Assembly: GCA_019454045.1 (NCBI GenBank)
Contig: SKCR01033659.1
Coordinates: 248,001-312,000 of the forward strand
Source: Zanthoxylum bungeanum
Lineage: Eukaryota > Streptophyta > Magnoliopsida > Sapindales > Rutaceae
DNA length: 64,000 nt
Direction: 5' to 3'
A program made the translations under genes and the position numbers. Positions 1-11,279 of this stretch are shown here, in pieces (position 1 is the stretch's first letter; each line of letters starts with the position of its first letter). Below the pieces are notes generated by a model. That model did no database searches. It saw nothing but the letters and a program-made list of their open reading frames with translations, and was not told where the DNA came from.

Positions 1-835
1 CCATATAAAGGATTTAATGCTTGATTCATTTTTAAAAAGGAAATTTGCATGCACCGACGCCTGGGTGCCCGTGTAGGAGCCTAGGGTCCCCGTTGCACGG
101 GCGCCCAAGACCTTAGTGGGGGCGTCAAGGCTCCAGTGGGCGCCTATGATCCCAAGGCCCCGCGAGCGCCCATGCGGGCGAAATCGACTGCCACATGAAA
201 ATTTTTCTAGATTATATTTGTTTTTTTTTTTCAAAAAACCAAATTTTTTTTGGCCGAAATAACTTCAATTTCTAATTTTTTTAATCATAATAAGTATTTC
301 TTAACTTAATAAATCATACAAATTATCGTAACAACAAAACCCAACCGATAATGTAAATTCCCTTTGGAAAAAAAAAAAAAAAAGAAAAGAAATGGTAGGT
401 TGTTTTGTAAATAAGGATACTTTGGGAAGGGAGGAATGGATTTAATTGTTAAAAATATTTTTTAAAATGTAAATTAATTTGAGAATAAAAAAATTTAATG
501 GATCAATTTTATAAATTTCATTTTTTTCCTTTTGCAACAAGTTTTTAGTGTGGGATGCCTTCACATGCCCATCCTATAATACGTGCAAGCCTTCTAGAAG
601 AAAAAAAAATAAAGATATCCAAAATGAAAATATCAGATGGTCCTACAATTTTGATTAAGCACACCCCAAAAGATATCTAAACTTTATATTTTCCCTGTTA
701 TTAATTTAGAATGATGTAAAAATTCATTTCTATTTCAGAATCAAATTTTCGTTCTCCTTTTTCATTTTACAAGAGGGACTCAAATTTCTACTTTTTTGCC
801 CTTCGATCTCTCTTTCCTACCACTCAATTTCTGCT
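1..835. other. Intergenic flank upstream of the F-box/kelch gene
   Basis: No gene seen. Positions about 49-190 form a GC-rich island with repeated GGCGCC/GGGCGCC-like words, very unlike the AT-rich surroundings. It is probably a fragment of a transposable element, but the family was not recognised. The rest is AT-rich with homopolymer A/T runs, for example near 220-255 and 368-383. Confidence 0.5.
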
Positions 836-843
836 TATAAATA
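836..843 (+). promoter_or_regulatory. TATA box of the F-box/kelch gene
   Basis: TATAAATA lies 76 bp upstream of the ATG at 919. A start site about 30 bp further on leaves a short A-rich leader that ends in ACAAAAAATGG, a good plant start context. The spacing and lack of competing upstream ATGs support this as the core promoter. Confidence 0.75.
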
Positions 844-918
844 CGGCCTCTTGCATTTCTTCCCTCAACTCTATCACAAGTCAGAAGCCTCTAACATTCT
901 AAACCACAAAAACAAAAA

Positions 919-2214
919 ATGGTGAAAGCAGAAAGGAAGCAGCAACAAGAATTGCAAAACTTGATTCCAGGGCTGCCTGATGAGATAGCAATGGAGTGTC
1001 TAATAAGGGTGCCTTACAAGTTCCATAATGATATCAAATCAGTTTCCCAAAATTGGCTAAACTTGATTTCAAGTCACTCTTTTTACAGAGAAAGAATCAG
1101 AGCAGGCAAAGCTGAGCATCTTGTTTTTCAAGTCCAGCCTCTGCCTTTGCCACCACCAAAAGAATTAGTTTTTGACTCTGAAAATATCACAAGCACCAAG
1201 AAACATATACAAGATGATGATGAGCATCAAATTCAACAGCAACAAGTTCATAGCCCTTTGAAATATGGGCTGACAATTTTTAATGCTAGCAATCAGACAT
1301 GGGAAAGGATAAGGCCGAATTTTGGGAAAATCCCAATGTTCTGTCAATGCGTGGCAGTTCCATCCTCTGGAAAATTACTGCTGTTGGGTGGTTGGGACCC
1401 CACAACACTTGAACCCGTTACAGACGTGTACGTTCTCGACATGATTCAAAATTCTCGATGGCGTCGGGCGGCGCCTATGTCAGTGTCAAGATCTTTCTTT
1501 GCATGTGCTGTGGTGGGGGCTTCCACTGTGTATGTTGCTGGGGGGCATGATGGTCAAAAAAATGCTTTGAAATCAGCTGAAGTCTATGATGTTGAAGCTG
1601 ATGAGTGGAGGGTGTTGCCGGAGATGGAGGAGGAAAGAGACGAGTGTCAGGGGATTTGTTGGGAAGGTGATGAAAGATTCTTTGTTGTGAGTGGATATGG
1701 CACTGAAAGCCAAGGGAGATTCAAGCCCGATGCTGAGTGTTATGATCCTGTAACTGGGTCTTGGTCAAAAATTGATAATGTTTGGCCATTTCCAAGCATA
1801 AGCCCCAGAGGCAGCACTGCCACAATCACTTCTATCGAGCAGCGACATCAATGGTTGTGGTTTTTGGGAAAAGGGCAGCAACAATTGCAGCAGCAAAATG
1901 AGGGGGTAGTAAAAGGGAAAATTCTGAGCTCATTAGTGCCACTTCCTAATTGTGTGACTGAGGCATCTCCTTGTGTTAGTGTGACAACACTTCATAATTC
2001 TGAGCAGCAGCAAAAACAGAAGGTGTTTGTGATGACTGGGAATGGTGGCAGAGGCTCATCTTCATCATCATCATCTATATGCAATGAATGTGAAGGAGAA
2101 GGTGCATTCATTATGGAGAGAGAGAGTAGCAATGGTAACATCAAATGGAATCATGTTCATTTACCAGTTGGCTTTTCTGGGTTCCCTTACTCTGCTTCTT
2201 ACATCCTAATCTGA
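919..2214 (+). CDS. F-box/kelch-repeat protein, KFB/KMD (SKIP20-like) type
   Basis: This is a single-exon 431-residue protein and the only fully intact host gene in the window. The F-box covers about residues 15-58 (LIPGLPDEIAMECLIRVP, then SVSQNWLNL). Kelch strands follow from about residue 115 to 300, with the diagnostic double glycines at LLLLGGWD (about 153-160) and VYVAGGHDG (about 204-212) and a third weaker blade at VVSGYG. In the family, the F-box docks on an SCF ubiquitin ligase through ASK1/SKP1 and the kelch propeller holds the substrate. Close Arabidopsis relatives (KFB01/20/39/50, KISS ME DEADLY) target phenylalanine ammonia-lyase and type-B response regulators, so a role in phenylpropanoid or cytokinin output is possible but inferred. 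Low-complexity Gln runs (about 104-109 and 321-330) and a Ser run near 384-390 are lineage decoration. The length fits the family. Confidence 0.93.
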   Translation: MVKAERKQQQELQNLIPGLPDEIAMECLIRVPYKFHNDIKSVSQNWLNLISSHSFYRERIRAGKAEHLVFQVQPLPLPPPKELVFDSENITSTKKHIQDDDEHQIQQQQVHSPLKYGLTIFNASNQTWERIRPNFGKIPMFCQCVAVPSSGKLLLLGGWDPTTLEPVTDVYVLDMIQNSRWRRAAPMSVSRSFFACAVVGASTVYVAGGHDGQKNALKSAEVYDVEADEWRVLPEMEEERDECQGICWEGDERFFVVSGYGTESQGRFKPDAECYDPVTGSWSKIDNVWPFPSISPRGSTATITSIEQRHQWLWFLGKGQQQLQQQNEGVVKGKILSSLVPLPNCVTEASPCVSVTTLHNSEQQQKQKVFVMTGNGGRGSSSSSSSICNECEGEGAFIMERESSNGNIKWNHVHLPVGFSGFPYSASYILI

Positions 2215-2991
2215 GAAAATGTTATTTGCATTTTACAATTTTGTTTCCTTTGTAAGTGAATGAGAATTATGTTTAGATGACTATCATGTTTTGTATAACA
2301 CAAGGGTGTTTCGGGTTTGAGCCGTTGAGTTGCCTATTTTGTTACTTGATCTTATCAATTATTGATTGGCTTCAAACCATTTTGATTAGATTAGTCGATA
2401 TCTATTTTTAGCAAAGACGTGACTTGTTTCTTGAGAGATCTAAATGCTTTGAAGCCTCGTATATATGAAAGTATTAACCAACTTTCTATCAAGTTTGTTT
2501 CTGAGTATCATTCAAGTATAGTTGCTGTTGCATTCATCATAGGTAGGTATGATCAATATCATGTGCATAACAAGTTAAGAAAGAATTCATAAGAAATAAG
2601 AACTCATCCATTAAAGCTGCAATTGAAAATATTGAATCATTAATTGTGCAAGCTTTACTGTAAATTTTCGCCAATTAAAGGTGAAATTTACACCATTGAG
2701 TGTGATGATTTCCCTAACAAGCAGTTAGCTTAACCTGGTCATTTTATCTCAGGAATTATGATCCAGTACTGATCTGTTTTTGTGCTGAGTCAAGAGATAA
2801 GTGAGACCTTGTTAAGTAATTAAGAATCTGAAAGTCAAAAGGAACTACTATGTTGGCTACATGAAGAACCAAGTCAGACTTTCCAAATAGGCAATCCAGT
2901 ACAATATTCCAAAGGGAAAAGATGCTTAGGATCAGTTTTGCTCTTCATATATAAATCAACTTAATTAGTTTAAGAAGCCGCATTTGGCAAG
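2215..2991. other. 3' flank of the F-box/kelch gene
   Basis: AT-rich sequence that begins with the likely 3' UTR. No ORF or recognisable element was seen. Confidence 0.5.
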
Positions 2992-2995
2992 CTCT

Positions 2996-3033
<38 letters not shown>
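2992..3033. repeat. (CT)n microsatellite
   Basis: An almost perfect CT dinucleotide tract of about 40 bp. An apparent Arg-Glu-rich reverse ORF across it is a by-product of the repeat. Confidence 0.95.
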
Positions 3034-3037
<4 letters not shown>

Positions 3038-4900
3038 TTTCGAATACAAAGCTTGTTTCCATTGATTCTTGGTGAAATCATCTGTGCATGTGCAAATCTT
3101 GTACTATTAATTGAAAGCTGTGATATAGCAAGCTTCGATTGGGTTGTAATTGTTGTTCTTGGGCTGGATTTGTACCTAACAGGTTTAGGATTTGTTGGTT
3201 GAATTGCCAAAAGTTTATGTATGTGTGAGGGTGTGAATTTGTAATGTATAATCATGGAGGACCCATTTGAGCTCCTGCCGGGCTTATAATTTTTATTATT
3301 AAAAACTCTTGCTGTGCTTATACTTTTATTAATTTTTTTATTAACATATTTAAGGACATGGATTTTAAATATTCTTTAAATAACCCAATATTTTTTTATT
3401 TATTTCTCAGCCACTGTCATTTAAAACTAAAATTACAAACAAATAAAAGAAATAAAAGCATTATTTTACAATAAAATGAATCAAAAAATTCATTAATCTC
3501 TAAATCTCCTAATTCATTGTCAAGCATGAAGTTTATATTAAAGATTTCAAAACATAAAACCATATCGAGAACAAATAAAGATATGTTGAAAATACCATTT
3601 TAATGAAATTCAAAAATTTAACATTTATTATTTTTTTAAGACTTATTATGTGTTTGAAAAGTTTTTAGTTATCAGTCACTATATATAAGGTTATATTGAA
3701 ATGAGCTTCATTTCAAAGTATATTTCGGAGTTCAATATAAAAACATTTAAATTAAAATATAAGTTAATATAAAATTAAGTAAGTATCATTCAAAATCATG
3801 TTTCAAAATAACAATTCATGTTATTTAAATTAAAATATAAATTAATATAAAATCAAGTTAAAAGTGTGTTAAAATAATAGATAAATGTAGGCACATCAAA
3901 CCACTAGATGATGGGGGCAGTATCGTATTGTTCCATGTTGCTACGAAAGAAAGAAACTGATGTTTCCACAATTCTATCATCTGGTCCCTATTTCATTGCC
4001 ACACATCTTGACCAAGTAATGGAAAACCTCTCTCTCTGTCTCTCATATTTACATAAACCAATTTTCAGTTCATCTCGAAAAAGTCATATCGTGTTCAACG
4101 ATGTTTTTGTCATTTGATTTAATAGCCTTCCGTTCGGGATTCAATATTTATGATAAGATTCAATATTTTAAGGTTAGTTTTTTGTTATGTTTACTTATTT
4201 ATAATCATATGGATAAAAAAGTCGTGCTTTTTTTTTTTTTTATTTAATAGTTTTTAAGTAATTAACATTTCGTTATTTTTATGATAATTGCAGTGTTAAT
4301 TGTTAATGATAATTGAATTTAGTGCTAAAATGTTTATTTTGATTGTATTATAGAAATTTTCAACTTTTAGAAGTCTAGGCAAGTCTGGATGCTTGAAATT
4401 TCTACTTGGTCTCTTCAACAATTTATCGCGCTATATCTCGTTAGGATAGATCCAAACAATCATGCATCATAAGATTGAATTGAAAATTAATTAAGGTATT
4501 TTAATTTTAAGTATACATGCGATTGTTATTTTAAAAAATAACCTTGAAATAATTCAGTTATAATTTTAATGCCGTTATATGGCAGGGACCTAATGGAATA
4601 TTATAAAATAAAAATAAGGAACTGAGTCGTAACTTTGAGAAGAATTAGGAATTGTCAATTGTAGCTCCTTTATTTATACTTCATCAATTACAACTAATAT
4701 CATCATACAATTATAATCCTTTAATTATAGTAATATCAAGTACAGGTTTTTTTCCTCACTTTATGTAAATTTGAATTTGTGAAAATAAAAAAGATTTCGG
4801 AAAACAATTTAAGTTTTGTTATATGATGAGCGGTTAATATATTTACCGTCTATTTATCTTAATATTTTGTGTGTTATTTTGAATTTTATGAGCGATTTGA
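3034..4900. other. AT-rich intergenic DNA
   Basis: No gene recognised; short ORFs here have no family features. It contains one pair of 36-bp direct repeats (listed separately) and several poly-T/poly-A runs. Confidence 0.5.
3745..3858. repeat. Pair of 36-bp direct repeats
   Basis: Copies at 3745-3780 and 3823-3858 differ at about two positions and are offset by 78 bp. They begin ATTTAAATTAAAATATAA. Probably a local duplication in AT-rich DNA. Confidence 0.7.
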
Positions 4901-4929
4901 TATGTTTTGGGTATGTTTTACAGGTTAAA

Positions 4930-5640
4930 ATTATATCACAACACAAATTGACTTAACGAGGGATGAATTGGCAAATACGGAAAAGATTTGGGCCAGATTT
5001 CATAGTCAAAATATGCGTCCCGATACTGGAAACGCTTCGTGATGCACGAATGAACAAAATTGTGACAGAATGCAGAATTACTGGCGCGTCGCGAGGTGCC
5101 GATCGTTACAAGGAGTCGCAACACATGTGAGCGCGCCGCGACACGGATAAGCAATTCGTAGATTCATCCGGCACTCAATTTTTGATCAGCAAAGACCCTC
5201 AAGACCTTCTATATAAGCAATAGTTCGTCCCAAAACCCAAAGAGAATCCTCATAATATAATTTTGGAGTCCTAGAACATAACAGAACGTCTAGAGCAAGA
5301 CAAAGACGAATGCTTCAAATGGTGCTGGAGTTGAAGGCGAAGACTACAAATGATAGTCTTTCTTCCATTTTCTCTCTAGTTTATCTTTTATGAGTTCTTT
5401 TTTTTTTTTTGTATCAACAATGATTAACATGTTTTTATTAATGATCATGAGTAGTTATATTAGTACTTTAGGGTTGTAATGGATCTTAAGTATGTTTATT
5501 AATTAATTTGTATCTTTTTATTCTTTTGGGTTAGCTGTGAGAATAATAGCGCATGATCTAGTTCTTTTGAATAAATTTCCCTTCAGGATAGACATATATC
5601 TGCCGAGCATGCGTAACCACTATTAGAAATTATTTTTAAT
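4930..5640 (+). mobile_element. Remnant of an Athila-type LTR
   Basis: The organisation parallels the better preserved LTR at 38054-39262. A CpG-rich stretch with TCGCGA-like words (about 5080-5145) is followed by a CTATATAAG core promoter near 5209 and a pyrimidine-rich leader. No boundaries or TSD are visible, so it is a truncated fragment. It might be the lost 5' LTR of the neighbouring Athila-like element, but the sequence is not close enough to that element's 3' LTR to say so. Confidence 0.5.
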
Positions 5641-6480
5641 GTAATAGGTTTAAATTAATTAACATAGACATGTAGTTAATTGATTTAAATTGAATATATT
5701 ACTTGACCATCGAAAGAGACTTGTAAATAATTTAATGTTTTATGTTAATAATTCGTAACAACCCAATTGAATGAAAAATGTCTAATACTAATTGATTATG
5801 GAATTTTAAATCTATTAGTGCCCTCCCACTACTTTACGTAATTCCATAATCTCCCTTAACGGGAAAATAGAGATTTGACTATCAAAATTTCATAGCGGGA
5901 AGTGGATCCCATGACATTTACTCTAGCCTCACACTAATGACGATATTGACCTTTATAAACTCATTAGGTAGACCTCCAAGGTCAATCACTTCATGTGACT
6001 CCTAGTTTGGTCCTGAACCGTTTCTTATCCTCACATTAATGACGATATTGGATTAAGACGTGTTCTAGGTGTATACTTGTTAATGTTCACTAATGAGTTT
6101 CGTATGTACACCCTCACACTAATGACGATATTGGGTGACTGTGTTAACTCATCACGCTATATCTAATGTTTTATCGGAACAACCTAAGTTCTGAGCACGT
6201 ATACCCTCACACTAATGACGATATTGGATATAAGTAGTAAGAACTCATTCATCTCTGTATTGAAGAAACAGACCATCCAATAATGCTCCAACATTACTAA
6301 TACTATTACTTAAATAAAGTAATCACCTAATCACGGGAGATTTATGACAATCAAGTCATTAACTTAATTAGGTCAAAGTTTTAATTTAAAACAGGTAATA
6401 CATATCCAATATGTCTTATGCATAATTAAATTAAAAGTACTATTGCATAGATTCAAAAACATATGTTGTGTGGTTAAGTC
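5640..6480 (-). mobile_element. Copia untranslated leader fragment (inverted)
   Basis: Read on the minus strand, this is the leader that follows the primer binding site at 6481-6494. It is the reverse complement of the leader at 14587-14981 that precedes the Copia gag start. It contains four spaced copies of a roughly 23-bp motif whose core on the + strand is CACTAATGACGATATTG (about 5929, 6031, 6112 and 6206). The gag and pol of this copy are absent. Confidence 0.75.
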
Positions 6481-6494
6481 TTGCTCTGATACCA
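6481..6494 (-). other. Copia primer binding site (tRNA-Met type)
   Basis: The minus strand reads TGGTATCAGAGCAA, the classic Copia primer binding site complementary to the 3' end of initiator tRNA-Met. It lies 3 bp from the LTR end at 6498, which fixes the orientation as minus strand. Confidence 0.9.
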
Positions 6495-6497
6495 TTC

Positions 6498-8920
6498 TGT
6501 TGGTACAGTTGTGGAACCCCTAGGGTGGGATCGGTGTCCCGCGCAGTGAAAATGGGTCTAACACATGGATACCAAGCATGGGTGTAATTTTAAATTATTT
6601 AATGAAATATTATATTCAATTACCAGTGTATAGGAAAAAATTGGGGCTGAATTGGAGTCCTGAAACTCAAAAATGGGGAAAAACAAAAATCAGCGCGCTC
6701 CGTGAAGCCACGCTCGTAAAGCCACGCGCTACAGTACACGCGCTCACTGTAGCGCACAAGCCTGAATTTTTTTTTCATTTCTTTAATTCTTTCTTTCCTT
6801 CGAGTGAGATGAAGGAATTATGATATTTTACCCTAATTTCTTCCGGTATTCCCTAAATATTTCAAAAACACCCAAAATTATTTTTTTAACATCAAAACAT
6901 GTTATAGAATAAAAATCAAGTTTTTCAAAATATCAAATATTTTTACAAAAACATAAATTTATTCTAAATACGCACTTGCGTAAATTTTGAATCCAATACA
7001 CAAACCAAATTAGAATCCAAATAAGAAATATCTCGTGAACAATTCTAGATCACCCAAAGGTGGTCAAGTGATTCTAGAATGGTAGTCATAGCTCTAATCC
7101 TTAATCTAGAGTTCCAAACTCTAATTTTATGTTTATATCTAACATAAATATTTTGACCCAATTACAATCATATTGTGTTTATACTTCCAAAGCATTCTAA
7201 CACAATTTATTAGCCTTATTTCAACATTAAGTTATGTGATCATGCATCTAATACATAATTCATAACTTAAGAGAAGTTCAAAATTACCTAGCAAGCTTGA
7301 TGTAAGATCCAATCTACTTTTTCTTTGTTGAAATGGTTGGAGAACCTCTAAGGTGTGCAAGCTTGACTTCAAGATCCAATCTTGATTTCCAATGCTAGCA
7401 AGCTTCACTTCAAGATCCAATCTTGATTTCTCCTAGATGAAATGTTGTAGAGATCTCACAAGCTTCTCTAAACACTTCTCTAACTTAGGATAATTTCTCT
7501 AAGAATTTGTTTGTACTTGTACTTGTAATTAAAACATTTCTAAAGTTTTCTATTTATAGCAAAACTTAGACAATTTTTAATTAATAAAAGTTGTAATCAA
7601 CTTTTAAGTGGGCTTAATCCAATTTGTCCAAATATGTATAATTAGGTGTGACTAATCTTCATTGTCTCCCACTTTGATTTAATCCAATTAAATCAAGCCA
7701 ATGATTAGAAAATGAATCAGTTCAATGTTTTCCGCTTTGATTTAATCCAATTAAATCAAGCCAAAATCACCTATTATTACATACTTATAATTACCATAAT
7801 ATCCTCAAATGGTAGAGATAATTATGATTTTACAATTAAGCTCTTGTGTAATTATTGAATTAATCCAGTTAGGTCAAAGTAAATAATCAATATTTATCCA
7901 ATAACACTTTATTTTCTTAGTTGATAATTATAATATCGAATATTATCTTTTATCAAGAATAATCGGCTACCCAAGTGCTCAACGAGTACACTTTATATTG
8001 GGACTCTCTAAGTTCAGACACGTTCTTCATATAAGCCTAGCTAATATGTACGTAATTCGGCCACCTACGAATTCGTGAAGAACACGAACGACCTTTCTGA
8101 ACTATATAAGTCGAGGTCATCACATATGTTTAACAATCCTTCCATCGTAGGCTATCCGAGTTGTGCTTAGGAAATATAGAATATACCGTCAAGTTTCCAA
8201 GACGCACATCTCATGTCGACATGTCCATGATTCTTTATAACTGATGCGATCCACCCTAGGTGATCGACTTTGGCCAAAGACTTAAGAATCGTGACTTTAC
8301 TCACATGGATACCTAAACCCCTTATAGTACACATACGAGTCGATAGATCTTATCTTGCTTCGCACTTGATTACTGAGTGCATCGATCCACACCCAAAAAA
8401 CATCTAGAGGTCATACCATGAAAGGTTTTTGACATACATGGCATCAATGTGTGGAGGATCTCACACAAAATCAATACTATCATATATTCAAAGGATTATA
8501 TTTGCTACTCGACTCGGGGAGATTCCTATTGACATTGGTGTGTACTACCAACTATTAGGAATCATCTATGAGTCATTCAGTATTCGCTTCAATGAATACC
8601 CACTTGTCTATACGAGTCTCCAAAACTCATGGTACATCGGGTTAAACCATTGGAACTCCAATTCCAATATTCGACATGCGTCAGTCTTCTAGTTTATAGG
8701 AATTCGACCGTATTCCAAAACCAATGACTATGAATATTTACTTTAAGAATAGTTTACACCTAGTGTCAAGACTATTCTAAGGTCGATGTCATTTTTAAGA
8801 TATATATACATCAATCTAATACGCATAATGACATACCATTAATAGGTATGAAATGAAAAATGTAGTTATTTTATTAATAAATAATAAAATGTATAATTCG
8901 TATTGGCACTTCAAGCAACA
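6498..8920 (-). mobile_element. Copia LTR, about 2.4 kb, inverted
   Basis: It begins TGTTGGTACAG next to the primer binding site. The right edge is uncertain: AGCAACA at 8914-8920 would suit a TGTTG...CAACA LTR, otherwise the end is near 8908, where Athila gag-like sequence starts. A minus-strand TATA box (TATAAATA, near 7550) marks the U3/R boundary. Two to three copies of a roughly 39-bp unit with CTTCAAGATCCAATCTTGA occur near 7290-7430. ORFs inside (for example 8429-8692) carry no protein family. Confidence 0.75.
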
Positions 8921-8924
8921 ACTC

Positions 8925-9640
8925 CATCAGCAACAACCTCTCTAGGTACACCAGAATTTCCAAAATTCCCAAAGTTATGCACCATATGTCCCACCACCTA
9001 GGAAAACCCTTGAGGATACTTTACATGCATTCATTGAGAAACATGAAGCCATCAATAAGCAAAATATGCAAACATTGATTGATCTAAAAGATACTTTTTC
9101 CAAAATCACATATGCATTGACCATTAATGAGAAAGGAAAGTTTCCTGCACAACCACATCCAAATCCCAAGAGTCATCAAAGCCCTCACGATGGTAGTTCT
9201 GGAAGTCAACATATAGACCATGTCAAATCTATTATTATTGTTCACAGTGGTAAGGTCATCCACATACATATTCTTGAACCTAGAGAAGCTGAAAATAAAT
9301 CAGATTCAGAGGGTAAGAAAGAGGTTGATGATAATAATTTTTCTTATGCACCATATTTCCTCAAGCATTAAAAATAAAGAAATTGAACCATGCCCCAGAG
9401 ATATATGAAATACTCAAACAGATGAAAGTCAATATTCCATTGTTAGATGCCATCCAACAGATACCATCTTATGCCAAATTTCTGAAAGACTTGTGCACTA
9501 ATAAAAGGAAACATCATGTAAGAAATAAAGTTTTTCTAGATGAATAGGTAAGTTCCATTCTCTCAACCAATAATTCATTAAAATACAAGGATCATGGTTG
9601 TCCAACTATTTTTTGTATTATTGGAAATCAGAAAATTGAA
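8925..9640 (+). pseudogene. Athila-type gag C-terminal region, frameshifted
   Basis: The readable segment (about 9000-9370) holds the Athila gag signatures TLEDTLHAFIEKHEA and ALTINEKGKFPAQPHPNP, then an acidic stretch. The next segment, in a different frame (about 9355-9640), has the linker words VNIPLLDAIQQIPSYAKFL and VSSILSTNNSLKY that lead into protease in Athila polyproteins. The N-terminal capsid portion is gone. One frameshift near 9360 and a stop near 9545 show it is not functional. Confidence 0.8.
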
Positions 9641-9993
9641 CATGCTTTGCTTGATCTTGGAGCCAGTGTCAATTTGCTTCCATTTTCGGTTTACCAACAC
9701 CTTAATATTGGTGAGTTAAAACAAACCTCAACTACTCTTTTACTTGTCGATAGATCAGTCAATGTACAAAAAGAATTGTGGAAGACGTGTTATTGCAAGT
9801 AGATAAATTCATATATCATGTGGATTTTATTGTCTTTGAAACACAACCTGTAGTAGATAGTTATAAGCCAATTCCTGTAATACTTGGCCGTCCATTTTTA
9901 GCAACAGCTAATGCTTTAATTAATTCCAGGAACAGAATCATGAATTTATCCTTTGGCAATATGACATTGAAGCTTAATGTTTTTAACATGTGA
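9640..9993 (+). pseudogene. Athila-type aspartic protease remnant
   Basis: Two adjacent frames show the retropepsin-like core. DLGASVNLLPFSVY carries the D-x-G-A active-site loop (about 9655-9690), and PVILGRPFLATANALIN (about 9868-9920) is the conserved second half of Ty3/gypsy plant proteases. A frameshift near 9770 separates them. The protease would have cleaved the gag-pol polyprotein in virus-like particles; this copy is broken. Confidence 0.85.
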
Positions 9994-10147
9994 AAACAAC
10001 CATATGAAGAGGACATTGAAGACGAGAGCATAAAACTAATTTAACCAATTATGGATGAATATATTCAGTGGAGTTTATCTGATCCTACAAAAATTTATAC
10101 AACTAATTTTCTTGAATCAAGTACACAATTAGATTCAGATATTCCTA

Positions 10148-10405
10148 ATGATTTTTTTCTTGTTCTACAAGGTATTGGAAGATGATGGAGAGAAGCAAAA
10201 TCTTGAGGAGGTAGGAACACTAGAAGAAGAAAAACATGGGGAAGCACCCAATTTTGAATTGAAAACTTTGCCAGAAGAATTGAAGTATGCATTTCTTGGA
10301 GATGAACAAATTTACATGTGGAAATTTCTTCCTCTCTCACAACCAATCAAGAAGGAAAAGTACCTCCAGACTAGAGCCATCAAATCATGGAAGAAACTCT
10401 CGTAA
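10148..10405 (+). pseudogene. Fragment leading into an Athila reverse transcriptase
   Basis: The words PNFELKTLPEELKYAFLGD match the conserved linker upstream of the reverse transcriptase domain in Ty3/gypsy polyproteins. The reading frame then degenerates and no palm motif (YxDD) follows, so the reverse transcriptase and the rest of pol were deleted here. Confidence 0.65.
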
Positions 10406-10446
10406 AACTCCACAAATATTTTCCTTATCTCCCCTAAAATACTCTG

Positions 10447-10893
10447 ATGAAAATTTACAAAGCACGCACCAAAAGAATGAGGTTTCTTATGATCCATGGC
10501 ATTCCTAGTGATATCTGTTGGTTAATTGAAGCAAGAGTTTGCTTGGCAGGTGATTCATCTGACTATTTCATTTTTTACATGCCTGGTTTAGAGAAAAGTA
10601 CATATGCTAAAAAACGAAGAGTTAAATAATTAGATGTTTGTTATAAATATGCACGTTGGACATGCAACACTCGTTGTCGTTCTTTAGGAATGGTGTCTGA
10701 CAATCGCGAAGATAAAATTCAATTCATTAGAGATTACTTGAGTAAGGAGTCTTTAGATGATATATCATTGACTTTTGAGACGTATCCTTGTGGACATGCT
10801 CATCGAGTAATTCACACTTTGCATACACAATTTCAAAAAGAAAGACAACAATACAGTCTTAGGAATCTGACATTAAAAGACCATGTTTGCTAA
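10447..10893 (+). CDS. Unidentified ORF between the pol remnant and LOG
   Basis: One frame runs from 10447 to 10893 with a single stop at about 10627-10629, giving segments of 60 and 67 residues. The first begins MKIYKARTKRM, which faintly recalls the region after integrase in Athila (YKERTK-like). The second contains CGHAHRVIHTLHTQFQKE and several Cys and His residues but no motif I can name. It lies where pol should be and just upstream of the LOG leader. It could be a degraded integrase tail, a second captured host gene, or chance. No counterpart was recognised in the sister element. Confidence 0.3.
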
Positions 10894-11204
10894 TTTATAA
10901 GAAAATTGGATGGGAAGCATATCCCCGACCCATAGAGGATGTTTAAGCCGCTACTGGACGTAAAACCAGAGGAAGATCTGAGCCACAATCACAACTACTA
11001 GTACATTTTTTTTTTAATTTATTCCTTTGGTTTCATTTACTTTAGATTTATGTTTTGATTTACTTTAATTTACTGTTTTGATTTCCTCTACTTTTGTCGA
11101 CAGTATCTAAATTTTTTTACTTTCACGATCTATTTTACTATTCATCTGACAATTATAATTTTGCATGTATTAGTGCATTTATTACTCACCTTTTTTTCAA
11201 GATC

Positions 11205-11211
11205 TATAAAT
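11205..11211 (+). promoter_or_regulatory. TATA-like box in the conserved leader of the captured LOG gene
   Basis: TATAAAT lies 52 bp before the first ATG (11263). The same word in the same context lies upstream of the LOG gene in the sister element (21057-21063, minus strand). The surrounding leader, including CATTTCTCTTTTCGA, is alignable between the two copies. It could be a promoter, or merely part of the captured leader. Confidence 0.4.
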
Positions 11212-11279
11212 TCAACTCGTCATTTCTCTTTTCGAGACATCTAGATAAGAGAGATAACAAAAATGGAGAAAACTTCAAG

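Noticed and set aside
2965..3255. Arg/Glu-rich reverse ORF
   Set aside because: Created by the CT microsatellite; the rest has no similarity to any family.
8429..8692. Short ORF in the Copia LTR
   Set aside because: Lies in LTR sequence in antisense orientation to the element, with no domain.
11094..11279. Upstream extension of the LOG ORF to 11094
   Set aside because: It begins at TTG, not ATG, and its translation has no LOG similarity. The family homology starts at 11280-11300, and the upstream region aligns with a non-coding leader in the sister element.
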